From Saccharothrix sp. NRRL B-16314 (GTDB taxonomy: Bacteria > Actinomycetota > Actinomycetes > Mycobacteriales > Pseudonocardiaceae): a stretch of DNA of 64,000 nt. Each line of letters starts with the position of its first letter. Positions within the stretch are counted from its first letter, which is position 1. Both the position numbers and the translations under genes were made by a program. The notes under the pieces are model-generated. The model made no database searches and had not been told where the DNA came from. It saw nothing but the letters and a program-made list of their open reading frames with translations. Below, in pieces: positions 47,001-56,200 of the stretch. The stretch is taken from the NCBI RefSeq assembly GCF_000716595.1, contig NZ_JNXC01000030.1, positions 80,666 through 144,665 of the forward strand, given 5' to 3'.

Positions 47001-48373
47001 CTGTAACCAGTGGGCCGAGTCGATGCCAGTATTTGCATGTCAGCTTCAAGGCTATTGAGGCACCGATCGGTGAATTCGCCGACACGGTCGAGTACAATTT
47101 TTCGGATTTGATGGCCGCTGACCTCGTCAAGACCATCAAGAATAAGAAGAGTGGGGTTCGTGCGGATGATCTTGTGCAGCTCATTGACGGTGAGAGCCCT
47201 TTTAGACGCTTGCTGCACCTGGAATACGAGGTACTCATCGAGCGACGGAAAGCTAGTGAGGGAATCGTCCGCGTGACGGGCAAGCCATTGAGCAAAATCG
47301 CGTAGAGTAATTCTGAAGGGGATGCGAGGCACAACAGGGATGAAGTTCTCGCCAATCGCTACTTCATTGACTTTCGAAAGGATGCTGCTACGGTGCAATT
47401 GTGCCAGATATTGTCCGATCGTTGATTTGCCCTCCCCTGGGCCACCCACAATAACCATTTTACTGGCGATTTCCGAAACAAGTAGTTGTAGCGGTGAAAC
47501 TACGGACTCGTGCAGCGTACTGCCGGAGAGCGCCTTGTTCTGCAAGATACGGCGAAGCTGTTCGGAAGCATCCGACTTGAGTTTTTCGCGAGGCGGGACC
47601 GATATCGTTGCCATCAAGTCGAAGAAAACCTGCTGCAGTCGGACCGGCTCCTCTGATACGTCCCCTGCTTGGTCTAATTGAGCGTTCTGCTCGCGCCCAT
47701 ACTGGGTACTTATGTAATCTCTGATCGTTAGTGCGATATCGTTGCCTCTTTCGATGTGGTTTCCCATCAGCTGGGCAATCAGATCGCCAGGAACGAGGAA
47801 ATGCATATAAGCAGTGCGGATATTCGAGTACTTCTCTAGGAGTTTATCGACGTCATCTCCGCTCCAGATGTGAATGTTCGGCACCGCAGTCCGGTATTTC
47901 GTCTTGACACTATTTTCGATGACGTCAATATTCCCCGTACCTGCCACGCCTGTCAATGGAACATTTGTGATGAGGATGTAGTTGTCGCATCGATGCTTGT
48001 ACTTTTCGGTGATTTTTTCGAGCTCACTATTAAGTTCTTGTATAACTTCTTTCCGAGCTTTATCAACACCAATAAGGTTTGTGTCGTGAAACTTCGCTTG
48101 AAAAATCCAGCTTCCTGACCACGGTTCCGATGGAGATGGATACGGTGCCGCACCGGAAAAAGTAGCCTCCCGCCCGCCGTCCTTCCCGGCGCCAAAAGTG
48201 ATCGTGCCGTCGCCGATCACCGCTTTAAGGAGTGATTGTGTGAGCTTCTCAAACTCGGCACTACCGAGTGAATTAAGGTTATAATGTGGCACGCTGTCCT
48301 CGATATTCCATTGTCGGATCGTGATGTGTGTCATATGGTACCGCATCCGGAACGTAAGTCGCCGGATCCTCAC
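44087..48373 (-). CDS. NACHT/STAND defence NTPase with Mrr-like nuclease domain (Avs-like)
   Basis: A 1428-aa protein. Residues about 35-170 form a restriction-endonuclease-like domain: FEKLTQSLLKAVIGDGTI, then GKDGGREA (acidic residue) and FQAKF (QxK), as in Mrr-type effectors. The NACHT domain has Walker A VGGPGEGKST and Walker B LLILDGLDEVSG, then STRPTGY. The long C-terminal part (about 620-1428) is helical and probably senses phage proteins. Avs-type proteins with this layout cut DNA when triggered. An internal ATG at 48,334 is an alternative start. Base composition is near half G+C, far below neighbours, showing recent transfer. It may be cargo of the element on its left. Confidence 0.87.
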   Translation of the reverse strand: MRIRRLTFRMRYHMTHITIRQWNIEDSVPHYNLNSLGSAEFEKLTQSLLKAVIGDGTITFGAGKDGGREATFSGAAPYPSPSEPWSGSWIFQAKFHDTNLIGVDKARKEVIQELNSELEKITEKYKHRCDNYILITNVPLTGVAGTGNIDVIENSVKTKYRTAVPNIHIWSGDDVDKLLEKYSNIRTAYMHFLVPGDLIAQLMGNHIERGNDIALTIRDYISTQYGREQNAQLDQAGDVSEEPVRLQQVFFDLMATISVPPREKLKSDASEQLRRILQNKALSGSTLHESVVSPLQLLVSEIASKMVIVGGPGEGKSTIGQYLAQLHRSSILSKVNEVAIGENFIPVVPRIPFRITLRDFAQWLARHADDSLTSFPSLDEYLVFQVQQASKRALTVNELHKIIRTNPTLLILDGLDEVSGHQIRKIVLDRVGEFTDRCLNSLEADMQILASTRPTGYSHEFDPQRYLHFHLAKLNHAQVRRYVGRWIVAKELDDNKGERLRSSIDECLADPQISLLTNTPLQVTILLLIISGGGTPPRQREALFNEYLDIIFRRETAKGKNIISSEKEKLVGLHKYVGYLLHQRTTVAQEAGSELNREEYERTVGDYLRFCDPFTPPATRQAEIYGLTREAGERLVLIVEKRQDTFGFELRSIQEFFAACHLADTSADTIQRYKRFDAIAKLDHWRNVALFFAGRVGRNYSGESANIIEACRNLNRDSIGSHIKAGSLLALELAADRAFNHNRRQQKNLLEIGCDIISKSLSRRRREGIQGLFDRLPKEDVEDLLLSVLDQRIDLLSAEHLTQVPYILDRLGAPSSMMVGVIDKLKNDPDCRRAVFEAAVSIGLRRDEFPGVFLLATGEMSVHDLGVVLATAPWANVLNAVADMLTDGVSVDLVDGALLHSLQYYGISNRISPEDLVTALDHAVDEWSEDTREIALHATSILYVIKSHDTMHRHWRPSERDEIQERLRIALNAIPQRIIDGSWFLERTSLDLESTSCLEAVVWTVHLTRGNVTLESANAFLQTARAHKDHRCLFVQKSMLIPDLVYMLTAAVPGKVSMTDAAAALSQFFGSAGRKKWDLAVGQAQRRLSVLPESEQKKFLQAGLIGLSESSRAKFVGDLPEAVTEAVESRLVEAAGRKYDDRRRLDFDALRLVVDNIKNGGTFGPTQRSVLARLGDRIPSPPDAKSVSVVSDYLEYLLEGYTEPNYINPAVSIFCSHYHVDAIKMQFTDRVLDFSGRHHAGQEWYAYIGPNSKNAKLILQDLLPMIVLTPENDCRDGALALLISLSKTMQLMAPHLRRVVGVRFSGFVSLHRRLSSVATTDAERRLALLLFCYRKPSNDADWDVILRLLSSLDDDIVTRFVDFALSTRSSDNGSSERWLTLFVSLLSARRSSATAPSIVDAISTLHSEGNQSIAGEEADLDLPLPEQR

Positions 48374-48399
48374 AATCCCGGCGCGTCGAGGGATGGTGC

Positions 48400-48621
48400 A
48401 TGCGTATTATGATGGCCAGATATATCGCGGCCGGACATTTGTCTGAGAAGCGCACTTTCCGAATGGTAAACGATGTATTCTTATTTAGTTTCGAAAGCGG
48501 TAAACGATCAGCTCAGCTCGAATTGCTAATCGATCCGGGTCTGTCGCTCGCAGTTCACCATGTGCGAAGAGGCTTCTGGTACTTTTGCGCACGCTTCGCC
48601 TTGCTACTCGATGCGGTGTAG
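48400..48621 (+). CDS. Doubtful small open frame
   Basis: A 73-codon frame divergent from the NACHT gene, with low G+C like that gene. It has no recognised motif and no convincing ribosome site. It could be chance or the end of transferred DNA. Confidence 0.2.
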   Translation: MRIMMARYIAAGHLSEKRTFRMVNDVFLFSFESGKRSAQLELLIDPGLSLAVHHVRRGFWYFCARFALLLDAV

Positions 48622-48644
48622 CGAACGCTTGAGGAAGCCAGATC

Positions 48645-48985
48645 GGCCGCCCCCCGTTCGCCGCGCACCGCTGGTTCCTCGCCTGGACCCAAGCCGGACT
48701 CTGGCGCCGGTTGCACCGGGCGGTGCTGGACGAGTTGGGTTACGCGGGCTAATGGACGACTGGTTCCGCACGGTGGTCGACGCGGCTACCGTGCGGGACC
48801 AAACGGGGGCCTTCATCGGTCGCAATCCGGTCGACCGACGGCCAACCCCGGCTCCGAGATCCACGTCCTGACCCGACCGCGCCGGCCTGCCGCTGGCAGC
48901 TGCGATGTCCGGGGCCAACATCAACGACTGCGACCCCCGGTCAGGGCCATCCCCGCGATTCGGTACGAACGCCGTGCGCCGACCT
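48645..48985 (+). mobile_element. IS5-family transposase remnant
   Basis: Pieces in different frames follow the order of IS5-group transposases: HRWFLAWTQAGLWRRLHRAV, then DDWFRTVVDAATVR and GRNPVDR, then DRAGLPLAAAMSGANINDCD. At least two frameshifts and a stop (48,749-48,751) break it. The N-terminal part and terminal repeats are not seen. Confidence 0.65.
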
Positions 48986-49268
48986 CCGCACCGACTTCCT
49001 CACCCTCGCAGCGACACTGACCTGCTTTAAACACTCGCCAACGCGACATGAGGCACGCTCTTAACCGGACTGCTTCGGAAAATCGCAGGCCCCCAAGCCC
49101 TCCACCCGAAATCAGCGAAGTGCGAGGCGTGTGGATAGTGCGTAAGTCGCTCCTCGGACACTCAAACGTGGGAATCTTCCCACCACGCATCATCGCAGTA
49201 CCGACCCCCGATCGCAGCATGCGGCCGGGGGTTCAAGTCGTCCCCGGGGTCGGGTCACCCCGTGCGGG
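48986..49268. other. No recognisable gene; att-like 13-mer inside
   Basis: This gap between the IS5 remnant and the AbrB-like gene has no supported gene. GGGGGTTCAAGTC at 49,227-49,239 equals the T-arm of the tRNA-Leu, and CCTCGGACAC at 49,152-49,161 equals part of its acceptor end, but in the reverse order. Confidence 0.35.
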
Positions 49269-49947
49269 GTGGCTGCGGTGAGTGACCGGATCATCGCGCC
49301 GCTCGTACCCGGCCGCGTGCCCGGCCGCGTTCCCAGCTCTGCGCCCGGCGACAGCCCGTCGACGGTGAACGGACGCCCGATTCGGGGTGGCGTGGGCACG
49401 CCACCGGCAGAGCCCGCAGGTCGGCGGGAATTGGATCTGCGGCGCACGCCCGCGCCCGGTCCGGGTGAACTCCCGCCCCTCCGTCTGCGGCACCTGCGCC
49501 GCTATTGCACGACGGTGCTGGATCACAAGGGCCGGTTGACGTGGCGTGGTGTTCGACGTTCTCGGCTGGGAGGCGGGAACGCGGATCGACATCGCCGTGC
49601 ATGCCGGGACCGTCGTGGTGCGCCGGGCCAGAGGCGGCGAGTACCGGTTGAACGCCCGGCGGTTGCTGCACATTCCGGTCGCGGTCCGGCGCTGGTGCTG
49701 CCTCGGTGAGCGCGAGCTGGTGCTGGTGCGGGCGGTGCCGGAGTTGTCGGCGCTGGTGATCTGCGGTCAGGAGAGGTTGGACCGGGCTTTGCCCGATCCG
49801 CGTCGGCTTGTGGACGCCGCCCGTGCCGTGGGGGTTCACGTCGGTGGTTCCGGCGGCGGTTCGTCCGACAGGGCGGTGCAGGCCGGGGGAGCGGTGTCGC
49901 GGCCCGCCGCCGGATCCGCGGGGTCGGGAAGTGGGCGTCGTGGCTGA
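49269..49947 (+). pseudogene. AbrB/MazE-like DNA-binding protein, frameshifted
   Basis: Two frames together give one protein. The first (from GTG 49,269) ends its conserved part at LDHKGRLTWRG. The second continues with VFDVLGWEAGTRIDIAVHAG then GEYRLNARRLLHIPVAVRRW, the swapped-hairpin pattern of AbrB-type DNA-binding domains. The frames meet near 49,548. A one- or two-base loss, real or from sequencing, explains it. The 3' end overlaps the start of the tyrosine recombinase by 8 nt, so the two form a pair, perhaps regulator and recombinase. Confidence 0.6.
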
Positions 49948-51070
49948 CTCCGTTCCCGATCCGACGGACGTGGCGATGGCCGCGCAGTTCCTGGCGCGGA
50001 TGAATCTGCGCATCGAGGATCTGGTGGATCTCGACGCGTTGGTGGCAGAGCGCGCCCAGTCCGGTGGTGTGGTGCCGGTGGTGCGGCGGGTGCCGACGTT
50101 CGCGGAGTTCGTGCCGGTGGTGGCGGGTGCGGTTCCGGCGCCGTCGCGGCGGGTGTACGGCACGTATTGGCGCAAGATCGTCGCGGTATGGGGCGAGCGG
50201 CGGCTGGACGAGGTCACGGTGGCCGATGTCCAGGGGTTGTTCGAGTCGGTCCGGGCCGGGGTGGTGGTGCGCAGGTCGGGCAACGGCGGTCAGAGCGCGG
50301 CCGAGCACACCTACAGCGCGTTGTTGTGCCTGTACCGGTACGCGATGGAGGAGGAGATCCTGACCGTCCGGCAGAACGTCATGCTGCGCGTCGCGAAACC
50401 GAAACGGGTGCGGTCACGCCGCCACAGCCTGGACCCGGCCCTGATGGCGACGATCCAGGAGGTCGCCTCGACCACCGGCAACGACCCGGGGTTGGACGCG
50501 TTGCTGCTGCGGTTCCACATCGAGACCGCAGCCCGCCGCGGCGGCGCGCTCGGGTTGCGGCTGCGGGATCTGGACGCGGAGCGGTGTCTGGTGCTGCTGC
50601 GGGAGAAAGGGGCGACCTTCCGGTGGCAGCCGGTGTCCCCACCGCTGATGGCGAGCCTTCTGCACCACGCCCACCAGCGCGGTGCCCGGGAGCAGGACAG
50701 CCCGGTGCTGCGCTACCTCGACGGTGATCCGTTGACCCGCAAGCGTTACGAGACGCTGTGGGGACGCATCGGCAGGCACGTGGACACGGTCCACACCCGG
50801 ATGATCAGCACTCACTGGTTGCGGCACACCACACTGACGTGGGTGGAACGCAACTTCGGATTCGCGGTGGCGCGCGCCTACGCCGGACACGTCGGGCCCG
50901 TCTCCAACACGCACGGCGCGACCTACACCTATGTCAAGGCGAGCCTTCCGGAGGTGGCGACGGCGTTGCAGGCCATGACCGGCATCCGACACCCATTGGC
51001 GGTCACAGTGCACGAGGAGGTGGAGGAACACCCGTTGCGGGCGGTGCTCGGAGTATCGGAAGGGCTGTAG
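49940..51070 (+). CDS. Tyrosine recombinase/integrase
   Basis: A 376-aa tyrosine recombinase. The start GTG 49,940 follows GGGAAG and overlaps the AbrB-like stop; the open frame from 49,808 lies within that gene. The core-binding domain covers about residues 45-150. Catalytic residues seen are Arg in ETAARRGGALGLRL, His-x-x-Arg in HWLRHTTLT, a His in GHVGP, and Tyr in ATYTYVKA. It ends about 120 bp before the CRISPR array. It may mobilise a cassette that includes the AbrB-like gene. No second att site was identified. Confidence 0.85.
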   Translation: MADSVPDPTDVAMAAQFLARMNLRIEDLVDLDALVAERAQSGGVVPVVRRVPTFAEFVPVVAGAVPAPSRRVYGTYWRKIVAVWGERRLDEVTVADVQGLFESVRAGVVVRRSGNGGQSAAEHTYSALLCLYRYAMEEEILTVRQNVMLRVAKPKRVRSRRHSLDPALMATIQEVASTTGNDPGLDALLLRFHIETAARRGGALGLRLRDLDAERCLVLLREKGATFRWQPVSPPLMASLLHHAHQRGAREQDSPVLRYLDGDPLTRKRYETLWGRIGRHVDTVHTRMISTHWLRHTTLTWVERNFGFAVARAYAGHVGPVSNTHGATYTYVKASLPEVATALQAMTGIRHPLAVTVHEEVEEHPLRAVLGVSEGL

Positions 51071-51193
51071 GGAGTTGTGGTTGTCCGGCCATCGGGTGAC
51101 GGCCGGACAACCCGTCCAGCTACGGACCCCGGTTGGTCATTTCGAGCGGCTGCTGGTGATACCACGTCATCGCTGTCCGATCGGGTTCTTGCT

Positions 51194-52806
51194 CGGCTGC
51201 CCGCACTCATCCCGAGAAGACGTGTCACTGATCCGGCTGGTGACATCGGGCAGCGGACCAACCCGCTTCGCTGGGAAGACGTCCACCTCGAACACGTCGT
51301 CCAACGTCGTGACGGAGCACCCCGCTCGCGCGGGGAAGACGACAGTGAGATCGTGTGGGCGCGGCCGGAGAACGGACCACCCCCGCTCGCGCGGGGAAGA
51401 CGACGAGGACGGCAACACCGTGCAGCGGCTCACCGGACCACCCCCGCTCGCGCGGGGAAGACGAGCGGCTTGACGTACTTGCCGACGTCGGTGGGCGGAC
51501 CACCCCCGCTCGCGCGGGGAAGACTCGTTGAGCAGCGGGGCGGGCACTCCGTACGCGGGACCACCCCCGCTCGCGCGGGGAAGACTCGATCAACCAGTTG
51601 AGCCGATCGATGATCCAGGGACCACCCCCGCTCGCGCGGGGAAGACGGCGACGAGCGCACCGATGATGGCTTCGCCGCCGGACCACCCCCCGCTCGCGCG
51701 GGGAAGACACACCGATCGACTTGGCGACCGGGCCGACGTACGGACCACCCCCGCTCGCGCGGGGAAGACACCTGCGTGGTGTGCGGTGCCCAGACCGACG
51801 CCGGACCACCCCCGCTCGCGCGGGGAAGACCTGTCGTGTGCGGCCTCGATCAGCGACTCGGCCGGACCACCCCCGCTCGCGCGGGGAAGACTGCACCGCC
51901 GCGGCTACGCGGAAGTCGCCTACCGGACCACCCCCGCTCGCGCGGGGAAGACATCACGCGGTAATCGCGAAAGCGCGCACCAATCGGACCACCCCCGCTC
52001 GCGCGGGGAAGACTGGCTGTTCGCCACCGGTGGCCGGCGTCGGCCGGGACCACCCCCGCTCGCGCGGGGAAGACGTCGCGATCTGCGCCCTCAACCGCGC
52101 CATCCCCGGACCACCCCCGCTCGCGCGGGGAAGACGAGGTAGAGCTGGAGGAAATCGCCGATCGGGCGGGACCACCCCCGCTCGCGCGGGGAAGACGCGG
52201 TCGATCCGGCGCACCCGAACAGGTCGACGGGACCACCCCCGCTCGCGCGGGGAAGACTTGTAGGCCGAAGGACTCGCCCCGGCGGAAGGGACCACCCCCG
52301 CTCGCGCGGGGAAGACCGGCTGCCGCGCGAGGTCGTGGACTACCTCGGGGGACCACCCCCGCTCGCGCGGGGAAGACCGGCGGCCTACCCTTCGGACGTC
52401 TCCGCAGCCGGGACCACCCCGCTCGCGCGGGGAAGACCCGTGTGCAGTCGGCCTGGTCTGCGTCGACCTGGGACCACCCCCGCTCGCGCGGGGAAGACAC
52501 GCACCGAGCATCACCGGGGAGACCTCGTGGACCGGACCACCCCCGCTCGCGCGGGGAAGACGCCGTCGGCGAACCGCCTGCGGGCCTGCCCGTAGGGACC
52601 ACCCCCGCTCGCGCGGGGAAGACGAGCTGGCGGGCAGGTAGCCCAGGCGGGATTCGGGACCACCCCCGCTCGCGCGGGGAAGACCCGGCCGACGCCGCGA
52701 TCTCCTTGACCTTCTCGGGACCACCCCCGCTCGCGCGGGGAAGACGCCTCCGACGGCAAGCTCACGGGCCAGGAGGACGGACCACCCCCGCTCGCGCGGG
52801 GAAGAC
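51194..52806 (-). CRISPR. CRISPR array, type I-E-like repeats
   Basis: 24 good repeats of 28 bp from 51,374 to 52,806, plus three decayed repeats at the left (51,194, 51,255 and 51,314). On the plus strand a repeat begins GGACCACCCC and ends GGGGAAGAC; the reverse strand gives the usual type I-E order beginning GTCTTCCCC. Spacers are mostly 33 nt (period 61), with exceptions of 31 (52,258), 34 (51,463, 52,562) and 35 (52,499). One repeat has an extra C (51,680) and one lacks a C (52,411). The decay at the left marks the leader-distal end, so transcription should run from right to left. No cas gene lies in the window. Confidence 0.97.
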
Positions 52807-53092
52807 CACTCAACCCCCACAGCGCGTCCTCGACGCTGGTGCGCTGCTCGGCAGGCAGCGAGCCGGTGGCCAGCACCTTCTGTGCGACCTCCACCCGAGC
52901 CGAATCCGGCAGGCCCGCGAAGCTGGCCGTCACCCGCCGGAAGTTCGTCCCCTCCTGCTCCGGCGGGGGCGTCGGCATACCGAGGGCTTCGCAGTCGGCG
53001 GCCAACTTGGCATGCGTGGCCGACTCTCTCAAGTGTCGCGGCAGGAAGTCGAGAGCTTCGCGCAAGGTCGTCAAGTTTGCGGAACCGGCCAT
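52807..53092 (-). pseudogene. Truncated gene running into the CRISPR array (AbiJ N-terminal-like)
   Basis: From ATG 53,092 the minus strand encodes about 95 residues (LREALDFLPRHLRESATHAK, CEALGMPTPP, SVEDALWGLSG) with good codon use, and then runs straight into the first repeat. It resembles the N-terminal helical domain found in some AbiJ-type abortive infection proteins, from memory. The rest of the gene is missing. This is where the array leader would be expected. Confidence 0.55.
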
Positions 53093-53252
53093 CGGCCGAT
53101 TCTGCCAAGGATGACCTGACGTCACCCGAACAGGGCAGCGGAATTCCACCCGACAGGGCTAACCGTCAGCGGAATGAGCGGATGGGTCAGTTGCTTCGTG
53201 TCAGTCTGCTACCGCGGTCACGACATGTTGAACGATCGCTTAACCTGATCCG

Positions 53253-56200
53253 ATGCCCAACCTCCAGGCAGCCCATCGCGGGTACGAGTACCAGGATCTA
53301 TTGACCGCGAGCCGCTTGGTTGATCTTGTACTGGGAACGCTTTCCGCTGCACACGTCGACGTCAAGCATGTGGACGACGACCGATTCGACGATCTCACGG
53401 TGATCACCGTCGACGGACGGCGTGAACGCACGCAGTTCAAGCACACCGACAACGACGACAGACCGTTGACGGTGGACACCTTCACCACCGACGGACGCGA
53501 TCTCCGACTCGATCGCCTGGTGGCGGCCGCTGTGGCTGATCGGGACGGTCCAGGCAGCGCCGCGTCCGACCTCGCTTTCCGCGTCGTTCTTCGGGACACC
53601 CGACCCGTCGACGAGGCCCTCACCGCTGTCCTGGTGCCCGCCATCCCCGACCCTGGTCCTTTCATCTCAGGCATGCAGACGCGGCGGCTGCGGTTCGACG
53701 CCGACCGGCTCTGGCCGCTCGAACCGCACCAGTCCGGACCCGCAAAGAAAACTGAACGTTCTCGATTCGATTTCCTTAGCTCGGGCCCGAAGACGGTCGA
53801 CAGGGCTGACCTGGCGTGGCTGTGCGCCCGGCTGGTCATCGAAGTCGAGGCGCCCATGTCGAGCGGGGACATGAGCGTGCCTGGGCCAGCAGAGCGGATC
53901 CTCCTGACGAGAGTCCGCGCGGAGATTGGCGCGGAATCGTATCCCAACACGGGACGGTCCGCGGAGGACGTGGCAGAGGCGTTCACGACCTTCGCGCGGC
54001 AAGCGCGCCAGGGACTGAGCACCCCAACGGCCGAGACTATGCTGCAACGTGCGCAGTTGAGGCGGGATTTCGGCGCTGTGTCCCGAGTCCACCCGGTTGA
54101 TCCCTCGATCGAGGTCGACCGCCGGACGACTGTGGCGGACCTCCGCGCACTGGCGGCACAGGCGGCGTCGCAGGGTGTTCCATTGGTGCTCACCGGGCCT
54201 CCCGGCCAGGGCAAATCCTGGGCATGCGATCGGCTCGTCCGTGACCTGGTCTCGGCCGGCTGGCTGGTTGCCGAGCACTACTGCTACCTCAACGACACAC
54301 TTGACGAGCGCGACGAGCGTGTCCAGGCGGAGGCCGTGTTCGGAAGCCTGCTGGGGCGGCTGGCAGAAGCCGACCCGAGTTTGGTCGAAGCCCAAAGGCC
54401 ACGGTATGCCGCGGATGACGTGGCCTTGGCCAACGCGGTCACACGATCTGTCACTGCTCGAAGCGACCGTCGGGTCGCCCTAGTCGTCGACGGCCTTGAT
54501 CATGTCGCACGGATCCTGCCTGCCCGGCCGGGCTCCGATCCTTCTGCCGCTCTGGCCTCTGCTCTGGCTGGTTTGGACCTCCCGGCAGGCAGCGCCCTGA
54601 TCGTGCTCAGCCAACCCGGCGATCACCTTGCTCCGCTACGGGATGCAGGTGCTCTTATCGGGGAGATTCCCAGCTTGACGGAAGCCGAACTGGCCGCGCT
54701 GGCGGCGAAGCTCGGTGTCGTCGGTCCGGACGGCGCGGGCGTGCCCGTGGACGAGCGGCAGGCCGACGGCTTCCTTGCTCTGCTTGAGGAACGGTCGCGC
54801 GGCAACGCTCTGTACGCCACCTACCTCTGCCGTGAAGTCCTGGTCCGACCATACTCGCCAGCGGATCCCGAGGCCGTTCTCCACGCCCTCCCGCCTTTTG
54901 ACGGCACGTTGGAGAACTACTACGACCACCTGACCGTCGCACTCGGGCCGGCTTCGACGATCGCGGACGTGCTGGGACTCCTGGATTTTCCGATGGACAG
55001 AACCGAGTTGGCCGAGATGAGGCCGGACTTTGCCCACTGGCTGGACGACGCGCTGGTGACCCTGGCACCGGTTCTGGTCGAGCGTGCCACGCAGGGCGGA
55101 CTGCGGGTCTATCACGAATCCTTCGCGCGTTTCCTGCGCCGACGCATGGAAACCCACCCGCGTGCCCTGACTGCCAACCTCCGCTTCGTCGTCGACTGGC
55201 TTGAAGCACGAGGGTTCTACCGCGACGAGCGCGCGTTCCGCTTCCTGCTGCCGACACTGGCCGCTGCTGGACGCGATGACGAGGTGCTCGACCTAATCGA
55301 CGTCGACTTCGCGACCAACGCCGTGGCGCACGGCCATCCCGCGTCGGCGATCGCGGCCAACCTGGTGGTCGCGACGAGCTGTGCCGGGCGCCGGCAGAAC
55401 CTGCCGATGCTGGTCCGATGTGTCGAACTGGCGCGTGCGGCACAGTCGTTCGAGTACGAGCGCTTGGGCTCCTTCGTGGCGGACTATATCGACGTCCCCC
55501 TGACGTTGCTGGGAAGCGAGGAGTTCGCCGGCAGACTCATGTTCGAAGGCAAGATCGCAGTGCCGCCACGCGACGGGCTGCAACTGTGCGCTGCCATCGA
55601 CGCCGCAGGCGCCGTGGCTCCCTGGAAGGACTACATCCCCGCCTTCGCGAAATGGGATGCCAACGACGACACGCGCTACATGGGCGACTCCGACCACGTG
55701 GTCGCGCTGGCCTGGGTACGAGGTCAGATGCGGCAAGCCGAGATCGGTGATGAGTCGAAGCGGCCGTGGCACGACCGCATCGCCCGCTTCCTGGACGACA
55801 CCGGATTGTCTTACGACGACCTCATTCCCGTCGTGGCAGACGTGATCGGGGTGCAGCTCACCGCGGAGCTCGTCGACCACCTCAACAGTCCTGCGGCAGC
55901 AGCACTGGCCCTGGCAGAAGTCGCACGTCGATTGGCAGGCCCCGACACCCACGCGCTTCTCGCCCGACTGGTCCCGCTTGCGACACAGCACTACGCGCCA
56001 GGTAGTGCCCACCGCCTGATCGGGCTCGGCGTCGCCCCGGACGATGTAGGGGACATTGCAGAAAGGGACGCACGAACGCAGCTCGTGGAGAGCACCCGCA
56101 AGGTGACCAGCCGAAGCGCCATCCATGAGGAAGAGACGGTGTTGACCTGGCTCGACCGATGCGCGATCGCCGCTCACCGCATCCCGGACATCCTTCCGAC

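Noticed and set aside
49305..49335. Short direct repeats GGCCGCGT near the AbrB-like gene
   Set aside because: They encode a simple PGRVPGRVP run within the coding frame and need no special explanation.
51225..52602. Open frames with repeated PRASGGG or PPLARGR peptides
   Set aside because: They are translations of the CRISPR repeats, not proteins.
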